64,000 nucleotides of DNA, taken from assembly GCA_029945375.1 (NCBI GenBank), contig CM057067.1, forward strand, positions 496,001 to 560,000. The letters are read 5' to 3'. Both the position numbers and the translations under genes were made by a program. Below, piece after piece: positions 1-9,570 of this stretch (positions within the stretch are counted from its first letter, which is position 1; every line of letters starts with the position of its first letter). This stretch comes from Agaricus subrufescens. Its lineage: Eukaryota > Basidiomycota > Agaricomycetes > Agaricales > Agaricaceae. The notes under the pieces were generated by a model. The model made no database searches, was not told the DNA's origin, and worked only from the letters and a program-made list of their open reading frames with translations.

Positions 1-21
1 GCTATGATACAATTGTTTCAG

Positions 22-367
22 TTTTGAGGGAGAGCTTGACTGGACTGGACTACTCCTCCCAGAGACAAATGACATCTCTGAAAGGCTACAGAGCGGCTTC
101 TTCCTCCCTATCTTTCACTCCACCACAAGAACAGCAGTAGCAATAGCTGCCGCAGCCAGACTAACACTCCCATCTCTAGCGTCACTCACTTCTCTACTCA
201 CAGCTTGTGCAGAAATTTGTATGCCCAGCTTGGCGTTAATGGATGATATAGTGGATGCACCACCTCATCCATTTGTTTCTCATGAAGTGCCAGGACCAGA
301 ATGGCTCCCAAACCTTTTTGTACAGCTGGCTCATTCAGAGCCTAGCAACACCGGCGTTTGTTTGTGA
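22..367 (+). CDS. 3' terminal exon of an unrecognised gene (partial)
   Basis: An open frame without an internal stop runs from a good 3' splice site (pyrimidine-rich tract ending in CAG at 19-21) to a TGA at 365-367, about 114 codons. The frame has balanced composition: an Ala/Leu/Ser-rich middle (around 130-240), then an acidic and proline-rich tail containing DDIVDAPPHPF and PGPEWLPNLF. It does not start with ATG, so it would be the last exon of a gene beginning left of the window. I do not recognise the family. The overlapping ATG-started frames at 255-604 look like shadows. It could also be a chance open frame. Confidence 0.4.
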
Positions 368-1485
368 ATGCTTAGGTGTTGTATGCTCTTGTTTGGGTAT
401 CATAAAGAACTCAAGGTGTGTACTTATTTGTTCTCTCTTCTCTCCTCTCCCACCTCTCAATCAATGAACACTCACCCCACCCTTGACCACAGTCCCACTC
501 CCACTCTTTGCCCCCATGTCCACTGCTTGCCACCATCAATCCAGGCGAATGAAAACACTCTGGTATCACTGCCAGGCATCATTGCATGTGTGATTCAGCC
601 TTAAACAACAAAAAATCAAAGTCTATTGTATTGCAGCAATGAAGCATGACACTCACCGAGCAAGGGGCCTTGATAGAGTGGTTGAAAAGGCTTTGAGAGA
701 AGTATCGAAGAATATAGGGCAATATGTGGCCAAGAAAAAAATTAGAGGGTGCCTTTGGGCACAGATAAGGTGAGTTTAATCGTGTTTTCATGGCCAAACT
801 CCCAGTCTTATGTACAATCACCTACAGGGGCAGATTCCACAGCTCTGGGCCCCCCGGTTCCACCTCAAATATCCCTCACACAACTATCTGCATCTTTGAT
901 AGGTTCTCAAGGCACATAGGGGGCATACATGCCCCGGAAAGCCTCAAAGAAACCTCAACATTCAGGGGTGGACTCAAGGGGGCCTCATATTACAGGGCAA
1001 AACCTTCTAATTCAAAATTCACATTTGCTATGTATCTTTCATGTTGACTGTAGACCTGTAGATACACTTTGAAAAACATCTGCTGTATATACAGTACTTA
1101 GCATAATAAAAGACATCATCAAAAGATGTCAGTCAATATCATATCTTTTAAGCATTAGTTATCATTTATGAGCATTGGTAAAATATAACAGAAAATGACT
1201 CTTCGTAAATTACTACCCTACAGGTAGTAACCAAAACTACTCATCAATATGGCGTATTTGAAAAACTACTCCAAAGGAAGTATTTTACTGATTATGCCTC
1301 CTGTAATGGTAAAATATGACCTATATGGGTTCATAGAGGTCACAGTCGCAAGTCATCTGCCTCTTCTCATTTATTGACTTGGATGATCATACAGTTCATG
1401 GAACTTGATCTCCAGGAGTACCTAGTCACAGTAATTGCACAAAGACTGAGACCATCAGCAAAAACAAGCCTCCAATCTGCAGGCA
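368..1485. other. Unassigned region, no gene recognised
   Basis: Only short, low-quality frames on both strands (for example 579-821 minus and 790-1047 plus), with no recognisable domain. The part from 1040 to 1480 is AT-rich. I see no LTR, TIR or RNA gene here. Confidence 0.5.
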
Positions 1486-1490
1486 CCAGA
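1486..1490 (+). repeat. Target-site duplication CCAGA, left copy (Copia-1)
   Basis: CCAGA directly precedes the TGTTGA terminus at 1491 and occurs again at 8733-8737 directly after the TCAACA terminus at 8732. A 5-bp duplication is standard for Copia integrases. Confidence 0.9.
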
Positions 1491-1933
1491 TGTTGATAAA
1501 GCAGTGCTGCTACCTGCAGCATGGAGATGGATAGACTCACATTGCTATGGTTCCTAGACAGTAGGAGGATTGCAAGTAGAAGATAGAGGTTGTTAGAGCT
1601 TGGTAAAGCTTAGTAGAATGTCCGTCATGTGCTCAAGGTACTTGGACAATAAAATGATGAAAAAAAAAAAAAAAAAAAAAAAGCTTAGTAGAGTGAAGGA
1701 GAGAAGGGAACTGAACTGATATTCTATGGAATACATGTAGGGTTTATATACTTGACAAAGAACCTCATAGTTGTAAAGGGTATTGTGAAACATACAAGTA
1801 AAACAGGAGTCCACAGAAGGAGTCTGTAGTAAACATGCATAAAATGATTGAAAAGGTGTGGCATAGTGTATAGTGCACAGTAGTTGCTCATACACATCAT
1901 ACCAAGCATATAACTCAAGGTATTTTGTCAACA
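1491..1933 (-). repeat. Copia-1 3' LTR
   Basis: 443 bp, from TGTTGATAAAGC to TTTTGTCAACA, matching 8368-8732 apart from an approximately 76-bp insertion with a poly(A) tract (see 1618-1682). Without the insertion the two LTRs have nearly the same length and differ by scattered transitions, so the insertion of Copia-1 is old enough for them to have diverged. Confidence 0.92.
1618..1682 (+). mobile_element. Short polyadenylated retro-insert inside the Copia-1 LTR
   Basis: About 42 bp of unique sequence followed by 23 A residues (1660-1682) interrupt the LTR. AATAAA lies at 1648-1653, about 7 nt before the A tract. The insert is flanked by the direct repeat AGCTTAGTAGA (1607-1617 and 1682-1692), and the sister LTR at 8368-8732 has the empty site. 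Poly(A), a polyadenylation signal and a target duplication are the marks of LINE-type retroposition of a very short RNA. No internal Pol III promoter is visible. The unique part has a partial match (about 16 of 20 bases) to the plus-strand right end of the LTR, which may be chance. Confidence 0.7.
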
Positions 1934-1949
1934 CTCCTCCTTGAGTAGA

Positions 1950-3304
1950 CTACTGTTCACACAATCCTAACATAGGGCAGAACGTATTAAACTTGATTTT
2001 CTCAAGACTTTTGGTCATAATGTCAGCAGGATTTTCTTGACCGTCAATCCAGTCAATTTTGATCCACTTTTCCTCAAGAAGGTTCCAAATATAATGAAAG
2101 TGAATATCGATATGTTTAGATCGCTTTTCTTGGACTTCTGAGGTGGCCCAAAATAGGCTTCCCAAATTATCTCCATAGAGAAGGAGTGTGTCAATATCAG
2201 AACCTACTTCAGTAAGAAGTTGGGACATCCAGACAAGTTGTCGCAAACAATCAGAGAGAGCCATATATTCAGCTTCCGTTGATGAAAGTGCAACAGTTTT
2301 TTGTTTGTGACTCAACCAAGATACTGGTCCATCAGCAAGTGTGCAAAAGTTGCCGGTGATTGATTTCCGGTCTTTGGGATCAGATGCCCAATCAGAATCT
2401 GAATAAGCAATTATACCAGAATTTGAGTTACCATTAAACTCAAGAACTCTATTTTTGGTACCATTAAGATACTGTAGCAAATGCATTCCAGTGGTATAAT
2501 GTTCCTTGTTAGGTTTTACCATCTGTTGTGATAATTTTACAACTGCAAATGCAATGTCTGGTCGAGATCCGATCATTAGATACATTAAGGATCCAACTAA
2601 TTGCTGGTATTTTTGCCTGAATTCAGGTTTAGGCATTTTGTCAGAAGTAGAAAACACAAAACCTTTCAGTAATGGTGTTTCTTCAGATCCAGATTTAATT
2701 CCGAATCAATCAAGTACTTTCTGAAGGTACTTCTGCTGATGCAGAAAGACTTTTTGACGAGGTCTATCTCTAGAGATTTGCATCCTGAGGAACTCAGTCA
2801 TTTTGCCTTGGTCACAATATTCCCATTTGGTAGAAAACTTAAGCTTCAACTCTTGGAGGAGCTTAGAATTCTTTTTGCCTAAAAAGGCTATGTCATCAAC
2901 ATAAACTACAGCAATAATTAATTCACGAGTTTTAGGATGTCGATAATAATATACGCCTGCATCGGACTTACATCAGATAAAACCGATCTCAGTCATACTA
3001 GCAGTGAGTTCTTTCCACCAGCTTAGTCCGGCTTGTTTAAGGCCATATAGGGCATGGCGTAATCTCCAGACTTTATTTTCCTTTCCAGGAACTCTAAATC
3101 CTTCTGGTTGTGACATATAAATTTCTTCATCCAGTTTGCCCTAAAGATAGGCAGTTTTGACATCAACACTGAACATGTCCCAATCTTTCATGGCAACAAT
3201 GCTGAAAAGAAGATGAGCAGTTTCATAGCGGACTACTGGAGAGAATAATTTGTTGTAGTCAATTCCCTCTACTTGAGAGAATCCTTTAGCAACCAGTCAA
3301 GCCC
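1950..3304 (-). pseudogene. Copia-1 reverse transcriptase and RNase H, decayed
   Basis: Reading down the minus strand, the frame has VAKGFSQ at the start of the reverse transcriptase, the intact catalytic motif YVDDI near 2900, then a Copia RNase H with SDSDWASD, the STEAEY motif and the C-terminal DNLGSLFWA and KHIDIHFHYI motifs. It ends just before the 3' LTR. In-frame stops: TGA where family members read ARLVAKG (near 3298), a TAG within AYL-GKLD (near 3142), TGA before CKSDAGVYY (near 2969) and TGA in the RFG motif (near 2707). No insertions are evident, so this is a recent corpse. The product would have been cytoplasmic cDNA synthesis machinery. Confidence 0.88.
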
Positions 3305-4411
3305 AAAGGTGACCATCACTCTTCTCATTAAACACCCATCTATTTTTAATGGTTCTTTGACCTTTCAGGAGATCCACTAATTCATAGACGCCTCTTTGTT
3401 GTAGGGCTTTTAATTCTTCCAAACAAGCATCAATCCATTTTTTGCGCATTGCTGCAGGCAATTGTGACAAGTCCTTGAATTGGACCAGTGTTTGGATTTT
3501 GTTTGCAAGTTTGAAGAGAAAGTTATTTAACCTTACTCCTTCTTCTATGAGAAGAACTTGAATATCCTCCATTTGGTCATCATTGTTATCCTCCTCCTGG
3601 TTTGGAGTAGGGCATGGTCTGAATTGTATGGGGGATATTTCAGTGCCATGTTCTTTTTCCCAATCTTCAGCCCTTTGTTGGGCTTTGTCAAATTGTCAGC
3701 AAATTTCTTCACAACATTCAGTGACGTCATCATTAGGAAGTTTGGCTTTCTGATGATCAGATCTAGAAGGAACTCTATTTCTGATCTGTTCATTGGTAAG
3801 AAGGGTTGTTTCTCATAATCCTGAAGAATCTTAGTTGGTGGTTTATTGCCATAGACATTATCTGGACAGTTAGGAACTCAAGATTCTCTTTCTGATCTTC
3901 GGAGTGGAGGTCTTTCAGATTCATCAGGCGGTGATTGTGCATGCCTTTTTCCTCTATTCCATTGTGGCTTTTCCTGGTGTGGAATTTGTCGTGGTCTGGA
4001 GGGACCAGGTGATGGAGGAGGTGATCTTGGCGGTGATGCCAGAGGATCAGGCAGATTATGAGGAGGTTGCTGCAGTGCAGTGGGTGGAGGACTGGGTGGA
4101 GGGTCACGAGGATGTGAAGGACTAGGTAAATCCAGGGTTTCATCACTTGTTTCGTCAGGGGATGAATCCCTGGAAAGTTCCTCATCGATTTGTTTTTTGA
4201 GGTTACTTGGTTTAGATGACAAACATTTAGGAAAGTATGATTTGTCAAATATGGCATGTGGGCTGATAAACACAGCGTTATTTTTAGTGTGTCTAATGGG
4301 CTTGTAATTCGTGCCATCATAGCCAATGAATAACATAAGTTCGGAATGTGCAGAGAGTTTATCCTGTCGGATCTCATCTGGTAAACACACGTGTGCACCA
4401 CATCCAAATAC
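3297..4411 (-). pseudogene. Copia-1 integrase C-terminal part, proline-rich hinge and start of reverse transcriptase
   Basis: A TGA at about 4409 separates this from the upstream integrase frame; the residue lost is the Arg of LRVFGC, which is near invariant in Copia. The block then shows SAHSELMLFIGYDG and HAIFDKSYFPK, typical of the Copia integrase tail. A proline/serine-rich hinge (about 3880-4150) and the approach to reverse transcriptase follow (KKWIDACLEELKAL, IKNRWVFNEK). Frame interruptions lie near 3872 and between 3545 and 3790. Confidence 0.8.
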
Positions 4412-6331
4412 TCAGATTAAGGACAAGTTTGGTTTGGTTCCAAAGAACAATTCAAATGGTGTTTTCCACTTTAATTGTTGCATTGGAGTGCGATTATAGA
4501 TGTAAACCACATACGACATAGAGAATTTGCAATAAGAATCCGGGAGGCATGCCTGCAACTGTAATGCTTGTGATTTCTCATGCAAGGTTCTATTGAGTCG
4601 TTCCGCATGGCCATTCTGTTGATGAACATGGGGTGACAACATTTCATGCTGAATTCCATTTGCGGCTAAGTATTCTTTTAGAACTCTGCTAGTGTATTCT
4701 CCTCCTTGATCAGTGCATAATCGCACGACTTTCTGGCCAGTAGATGTAGCCAAGAATGTCAAGATGTTTTTCATCTGATTTGGAGCTTTGCTTTTCTTGG
4801 ATAGTGTGACAATGAAAGTGACACCGGAGTAGTTGTCCATTATAGTCATAATCCATTTATAGCAATGATATGATAATACTGGTAGTTCAAACAGGTCAGA
4901 ATGAACCAGTTCAAGAATCTTTTTAGCATGGCTTTCAGATGGTGGAAATTGTTTTTGGGTTATTTTACCCTTAACACAACCATCGCAAACCCCTTTAGAT
5001 TTCGGAATCGTAATTCTGGGTACTCCCTGAGTTTCCTCGCAGAATCGATTCAGTACAAAATCAGAAGGATGTCCTAATCGACGATGCCAAGTTTGATAAT
5101 CAGCAGGCTGGAGTGCTTTCGCAAATTCTTTGGGGTGTTTCTTTACAATCCTGGAAAGGACCGCTGGGATATTTTGATAATGCCCAGAGACACCGCTCAT
5201 AACAGCGCGATTATTTTTATCTCGAAAAGTATGCAACTTTGCATCGGCTTCTAATCTCAGGCCTGATCGCAATAATTGGCCGGCCGAGATGAGCCTCATA
5301 TGTGTACCTTCGATATAGAAAACGGGCCAGAGTTTCGTCACTAAAGTGGACTCGGCTCCAGTTTTGGGATCTATGACTAAGTGTTCTATAAAGATTGTTC
5401 CTCGACCCTTAATATTTTGGGGAGTAGAAGCGGTGTGCACTAATCCGAAGAAACCCATTTGTATCGAAGCGAAGTCCGATAGGTTTCCGGTAAAGTGTGC
5501 TGAAGCACCGGAATCAATCATCCACTTGACGTCATAGTGACTGCGTTTGATAGTCGAACTTATGAAGAAAGAATCACACAAGGGAGTTAGATCATCGAGA
5601 AGAGTGCCTCTAGCACTCGATTCCATCGCATAAATATTACAAATCGGACTAATATACATAGAGAGAGCTAATACTCGATCCATCAAATGTACGTCAACTG
5701 ACTTTTGTCCGGTCGATCCTCGGGGCGAATGGGAGCGTTGACCCATGCTTGCAACTCGGGATTCATGTAAGATCTGAAACGTGTGATTAGTAGAGGCGTG
5801 TGAAGAGGATGGGGACACTTGCGCGTACGACCCTTCCTTCGTATCCATATTGCCATCATACTCGTCTTCTTCATCTCCAAGAGAGATTAAATCTTCATCT
5901 TGTCCTTTTTTCTCATCGATAAGGGAAGGCCCTTGCTCCACAACTTCCATTGACCCGAAGCCATTGATCGTATGATCGATCGGGGATTCCGTTTCTTCCT
6001 CCGCCGGGAATGCTTCTTCGACTATGTCGATACTTTCCGGGCGGTTGAGAACTACGTCCCCCAAGCGTTTGTCCCATGCAAGCAGGGCTTTCAGCTTGGC
6101 TTCTTGATAGGGCGTGACCCTGCCAGTCCGAAGACGAGGATCAGTTGTCCTAGCAACTGTCATGGCCAATAGGGTATTCGTGATGTCCACAAATTTCCCA
6201 TACGGGTTCCATGAAAAAACGCGGCCATTGGTGTATTTTCCAATAGACCAAACATCCGGTGCCGGGTTAGACCGAAGTGTAACCGGATGTTTTAGTTTCA
6301 TGGGGTAGACATGAACCCATTCATGCATCAA
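4412..6331 (-). pseudogene. Copia-1 protease and integrase core (639-codon open frame)
   Basis: The longest open frame in the window. The aspartic protease motif is WMIDSGASAHFTG (about 5490-5525). The integrase zinc finger follows as HRRLGHPS with CDGC (about 4990-5090). The catalytic triad is visible as HSDLFEL, CTDQGGEY and NGHAERLNRTL (about 4580-4900). The N-terminal third (before about 5650) is not a standard Copia domain: it begins MHEWVHVYPMKLKHP and contains a block around WSIGKYTNGRVFSWNPYG, then a long acidic stretch. The frame ends at the TGA replacing the Arg of LRVFGC. The true initiator would be the gag start, as Copia makes one polyprotein. Confidence 0.85.
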
Positions 6332-7321
6332 GGAATATTTCCGGCATTCGTGAACCCAGCGATTGGTTTGACGATACCGGTCCAGATCAACATCGCCATC
6401 ATATGATGATTCCAGTGTGCAAGGAATGTGCAGGCACCGGAAATAGCCACATTGGGAATTGAATGATCATTGATCATAAGGGATGAAATCATCCACACAA
6501 ACCCCATAGAGTTTGTTGCGGATTTCCGAAGATGTGATTGAGCAATCATCATCATCAGATTCATATGCCTGATAGATTTCCGATGTGGTCACAGACCAGT
6601 GCGGGACGGCAGGAGGTGCAACATCTGCAGAAGTCAGGGACCAGCCATGTGGTGTTTCATCAAATGCCCAGCCACAATAGACATTGGAAGGAAGTTCCGG
6701 ACTCATTTTGTAATCCACAGGTTCCAAGGGTTCCCATTGATTATGGGTGTATTCCAATTCCCGAATGGAATGGTCATGGATTGTCCAGGTAGGTTATCCA
6801 TCCATACCGGGTAACCATGTTCCGTCATCCATGGGATCGGAGACAGAAGTTCCAGGGGTCGGAGTTGGTGATGCATATTGGGGAATATCATTCCGCCATT
6901 CGCAAATCCAATTATAGAAATTATTGGATGCAGTTGAGTGGTCAGAAAGTTCATCATCATCAGAATGATTCAGATGATCACAATTATAGCCATCGCAGTA
7001 AGGGTGTGCGAGATGACCACAATTGAAGTGACGATCACAATCCATAGGTGAGGTAATAGGATAAATGATTTCGTCAGTGTGATATTCCTCTGGAGTAAGA
7101 ATGGGAGAAAATGCACTGGAAGGAGTGGAGATAGGAGTAGATCCCATTGTCATGTTCTCGACCTTTCCTTGACATATGTGCTCCACCAGGGAGCGTGTGG
7201 AAGGAGCCGGTGTTTTGGCTACCATGGGGAAGGCAATCACAGATGCCACATTGTAATCTGCAGGCACTTCCTCAATCTGGGCAACACCACCTTGGTTCTT
7301 GCCCTTGCCTTTGCCTCTGCC
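6332..7321 (-). pseudogene. Copia-1 Gag-Pol spacer, unusual acidic and Ser/Pro-rich region
   Basis: Between gag and protease lies about 1 kb of coding-like minus-strand sequence, in frames 6794-7267 and 6467-6757 (minus). It is in frame with gag across the TGA at 7322-7324. It is rich in Asp, Ser, Pro, Tyr and Trp, with FNCGHLAHPYCDGYNCDH (a possible metal-binding cluster, about 6970-7045) and repeated acidic SDDDD segments. No standard Copia Gag domain or zinc knuckle is recognised. It looks like a lineage-specific extension of Gag or a linker. Confidence 0.55.
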
Positions 7322-8170
7322 TCATGTGCATTTGCACTTCTTCTCATTGCCATTATTTTGGCCAGAAGGACCCTGTTGGGCCGGCTTCTGCTGCTGCTGC
7401 TTCTGTTGTTGGGGAGCCGGAGGCTTCGACCCAGAAGCTTGTGGTTGACTGTTGTTACGGTTCCACTGGGGTTTCTGCTGGCCTTGTTGTCTAAACTTGG
7501 CCACATTAGCAGTAGAATGAGGGTTGCACCAGGCACCCATAATCACATCTTGTGTGGCATCAAACTCCATATCAGTGACTTTCTTTGCAGAAGCCAACAT
7601 GACTGAAGTCACACCTTCAAGGTGTGGTGGCAATGCATTAAGTAGCATCATCACTTGAAGGGACTCATGAATAGGAGCCCCCGCATCGGAGATTTGAGAG
7701 AAGATTGTGTGCAAATGCGTGATGGATCCAGATGGATCAGCTACATCAGGAACTTTAAATGTCATGGCTTCCATCATCTTAGAATAGACAAAGGAAGGTC
7801 CACAAACCCTGTAAGTCTCTTTGAGCTTGGTCCAGAGGGCCTTAGCATCAGCAAAACTCTCTCTGATCATATGATCAGGAAGTGCACTCTCGATCACTGC
7901 AGTTGCCTGCAAGGAGAGGGCTTCTCTGGCATCAGTCTCTTTCATAAGAGCCTCGAGACCAGCAGAGTCGTTATCACTTTTGGGTTCAGGGACCTTGAGT
8001 AAAGTCTTCTCTGACCTGGAGACTTCCCACGTGGTAAGGGTGGTATCAGGGTGCCTCATCAAGATAAGGCAGTTCCTGACACAGCACGACCAACTGTTCC
8101 AGCTGTTGACACCAGTGAGTTTGGGAAGAGCGTTGATGGAGATTCCATTTGCAGCCCTGCAACCTGGCAG
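7322..8170 (-). pseudogene. Copia-1 Gag (UBN2/retrotran_gag type)
   Basis: The frame shows the Copia Gag pattern: LPKLTGVNSWNSW (about 8090-8140), LSLQATAVIESALP, DAKALWTKLKETY, a HLHTIFSQISDAGAPIHE helix region and MLLNALPPHLEGV, then a Gln-rich basic tail ending KKCKCT. The frame opens upstream of the first ATG and meets a TGA near 8170, so the original start is lost or frameshifted. The frame ends in ACA-TGA-GGC, followed in the same frame by GRGKGKGKN; this fits an Arg CGA codon that became TGA. Gag would form the cytoplasmic particle. Confidence 0.82.
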
Positions 8171-8351
8171 TCAGTAAATGTAATCTAGGATATGACAAAC
8201 TCTATCTTAAGGTTATATATAGAATCCAACAAAGGCTATCAACTCATTTCAACAGTGAGAGATTGGGATAAATATAGAACTCAAGCTTCAGAGAAGCGAG
8301 ATCTAAAATAGATCCACAGATCGTTTCTTGAGCCAGAAAGGTGAGAGTGAT

Positions 8352-8367
8352 TGCAGGGCCCATAACC
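8352..8367 (-). promoter_or_regulatory. Copia-1 primer-binding site, initiator tRNA-Met anticodon-arm type
   Basis: Directly inside the 5' LTR the minus strand reads GGTTATGGGCCCTGCA. Its complement, TGCAGGGCCCATAACC, matches the anticodon arm of eukaryotic initiator tRNA-Met (GCAGGGCTCATAACC in yeast) with one difference. Priming from an internal cut of tRNA-iMet is the known mode of Drosophila copia and yeast Ty5. The same motif follows the Copia-3 LTR at 31708. Confidence 0.75.
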
Positions 8368-8732
8368 TGTTGATAAAGCAGTGCTGCTACCTGCAGCATG
8401 GAGACAGATAGACTCACATTGCTATGATTCCTAAACAGTAGGAGGATTGCAGGTGGAAGATAGAGGTTGTAGAGCTTGGTAAAGCTAGTAGAGTGAAGCA
8501 GAGAGGAAACTGAACTGATATTCTATGGAATACATGTAGGGTTTATATACTTGACAAAGAACCTCATAGTTGTAAAGGGTATTGTGAAACATACAAGTAA
8601 AACAGGAGTCTGCAGAAGGAGTCCATAGTAAACATGCATAAAACAATTGAAAAGGTGTGGCATAGTGCATAGTGCACAGTAGTTGCTCATACACGTCATA
8701 CCAAGCGTATAACTCGAGGTATTTTGTCAACA
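8368..8732 (-). repeat. Copia-1 5' LTR
   Basis: 365 bp, TGTTGATAAAGC to TTTTGTCAACA, the intact counterpart of 1491-1933 without the poly(A) insert. On the minus strand it is the promoter LTR. Confidence 0.92.
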
Positions 8733-8737
8733 CCAGA
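8733..8737 (+). repeat. Target-site duplication CCAGA, right copy (Copia-1)
   Basis: Perfect match to 1486-1490, adjoining the LTR end at 8732. Confidence 0.9.
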
Positions 8738-9454
8738 CTCAGGAGGTTTAAATTACAAAGGTGGAACGTGATTTTGCCTAGGTCACAGTTTGAAAATTAC
8801 TTAAGCTGCCTTATCAACAAACAAGAGAGATATGGAACAGCTACTGACTACCTAACTAACAGAAGAACAGAGGCAGCCTAGATGTAGTTCAAGAGAGGAG
8901 ATGAAAGTCACACAATTTGAAATGCTCGTAATGAAAGGAGAGCATGAGAAAAGTAGTGGTGTCACACTAGTGTGACCGAGGTCCAATGGCCGACTTGACA
9001 ACTCAAGTGACGATCGACTGGACAAGTCATTTGACAGTTGCATCCAAATTGGGATTGGACATTTAAATGCCCGCCGTGTTACGAGGTGTTTGGCCCTATT
9101 TGCCAAACGTGCGAACGATGTCAAGCGAGCTGGCCTGGCAGCACAGCACTGTTTAGAGGGCATTTATTTAAAGATCCGCTGGTACTGAACATCGATTTAG
9201 TAAACGGTATGTCTGGCAATCAACCGTCGCGACACGATCTGGAAAATTCCAGCTGTCTAAACTCCGCAGGAAACTGTCCACCGATTGTAGTAGGCATCTG
9301 GGATATACGAGGAGGCAAGTCTGACCGTGTAACAGGTATCTTCCCTATGGGCCGTAGGCTGTTGGGTACTCATTGTCTCAGAGATAGAATCGGTTGTAGC
9401 TTGACGCGTGTCTGATGCATGAGCGTGTGCCCATGATGAGCGCCGTGAGCTGTG
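8738..9454. other. Intergenic region upstream of the kinase gene
   Basis: No frame here shows a recognisable domain. The last 100 bp before 9455 should include the kinase promoter. The frames at 9038-9415 plus and 9257-9514 minus overlap the promoter and look like chance frames. Confidence 0.5.
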
Positions 9455-9464
9455 TTTATAAAAG
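9455..9464 (+). promoter_or_regulatory. TATA box of the kinase gene
   Basis: TTTATAAAAG lies 107 bp upstream of the ATG at 9571, followed by a pyrimidine-rich leader (9481-9560), a typical fungal core promoter layout. Confidence 0.6.
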
Positions 9465-9570
9465 CTGCACCCAAGCCTAAGCGCTGACAATTCACACATT
9501 ACCCTCTTATCCATCCATCCTAACCAGTTATCTCATTCCGGCCGACAATCTTTCCACCCGCAACCCTACT

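Larger units (their letters stand above)
1491..8732 (-). mobile_element. Copia-1, complete LTR retrotransposon of the Ty1/Copia type
   Basis: The element is bounded by two LTRs starting TGTTGA and ending TCAACA and is flanked by a perfect CCAGA duplication. On the minus strand the order is LTR, primer site, gag, a long spacer, protease, integrase, reverse transcriptase, RNase H, purine tract (complement of 1934-1943, AAGGAGGAG), LTR. Integrase before reverse transcriptase defines Copia. The frame is broken by several TGA and one TAG codons, so this copy is not autonomous. The TGA codons fall where the family has arginine (ARLVAKG, LRVFGC, RFG). Confidence 0.93.

Noticed and set aside
7079..7606. 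175-codon plus-strand frame over Copia-1 gag
   Set aside because: Antisense shadow of the Gln-rich gag tail; the minus frame has the recognisable Gag motifs.
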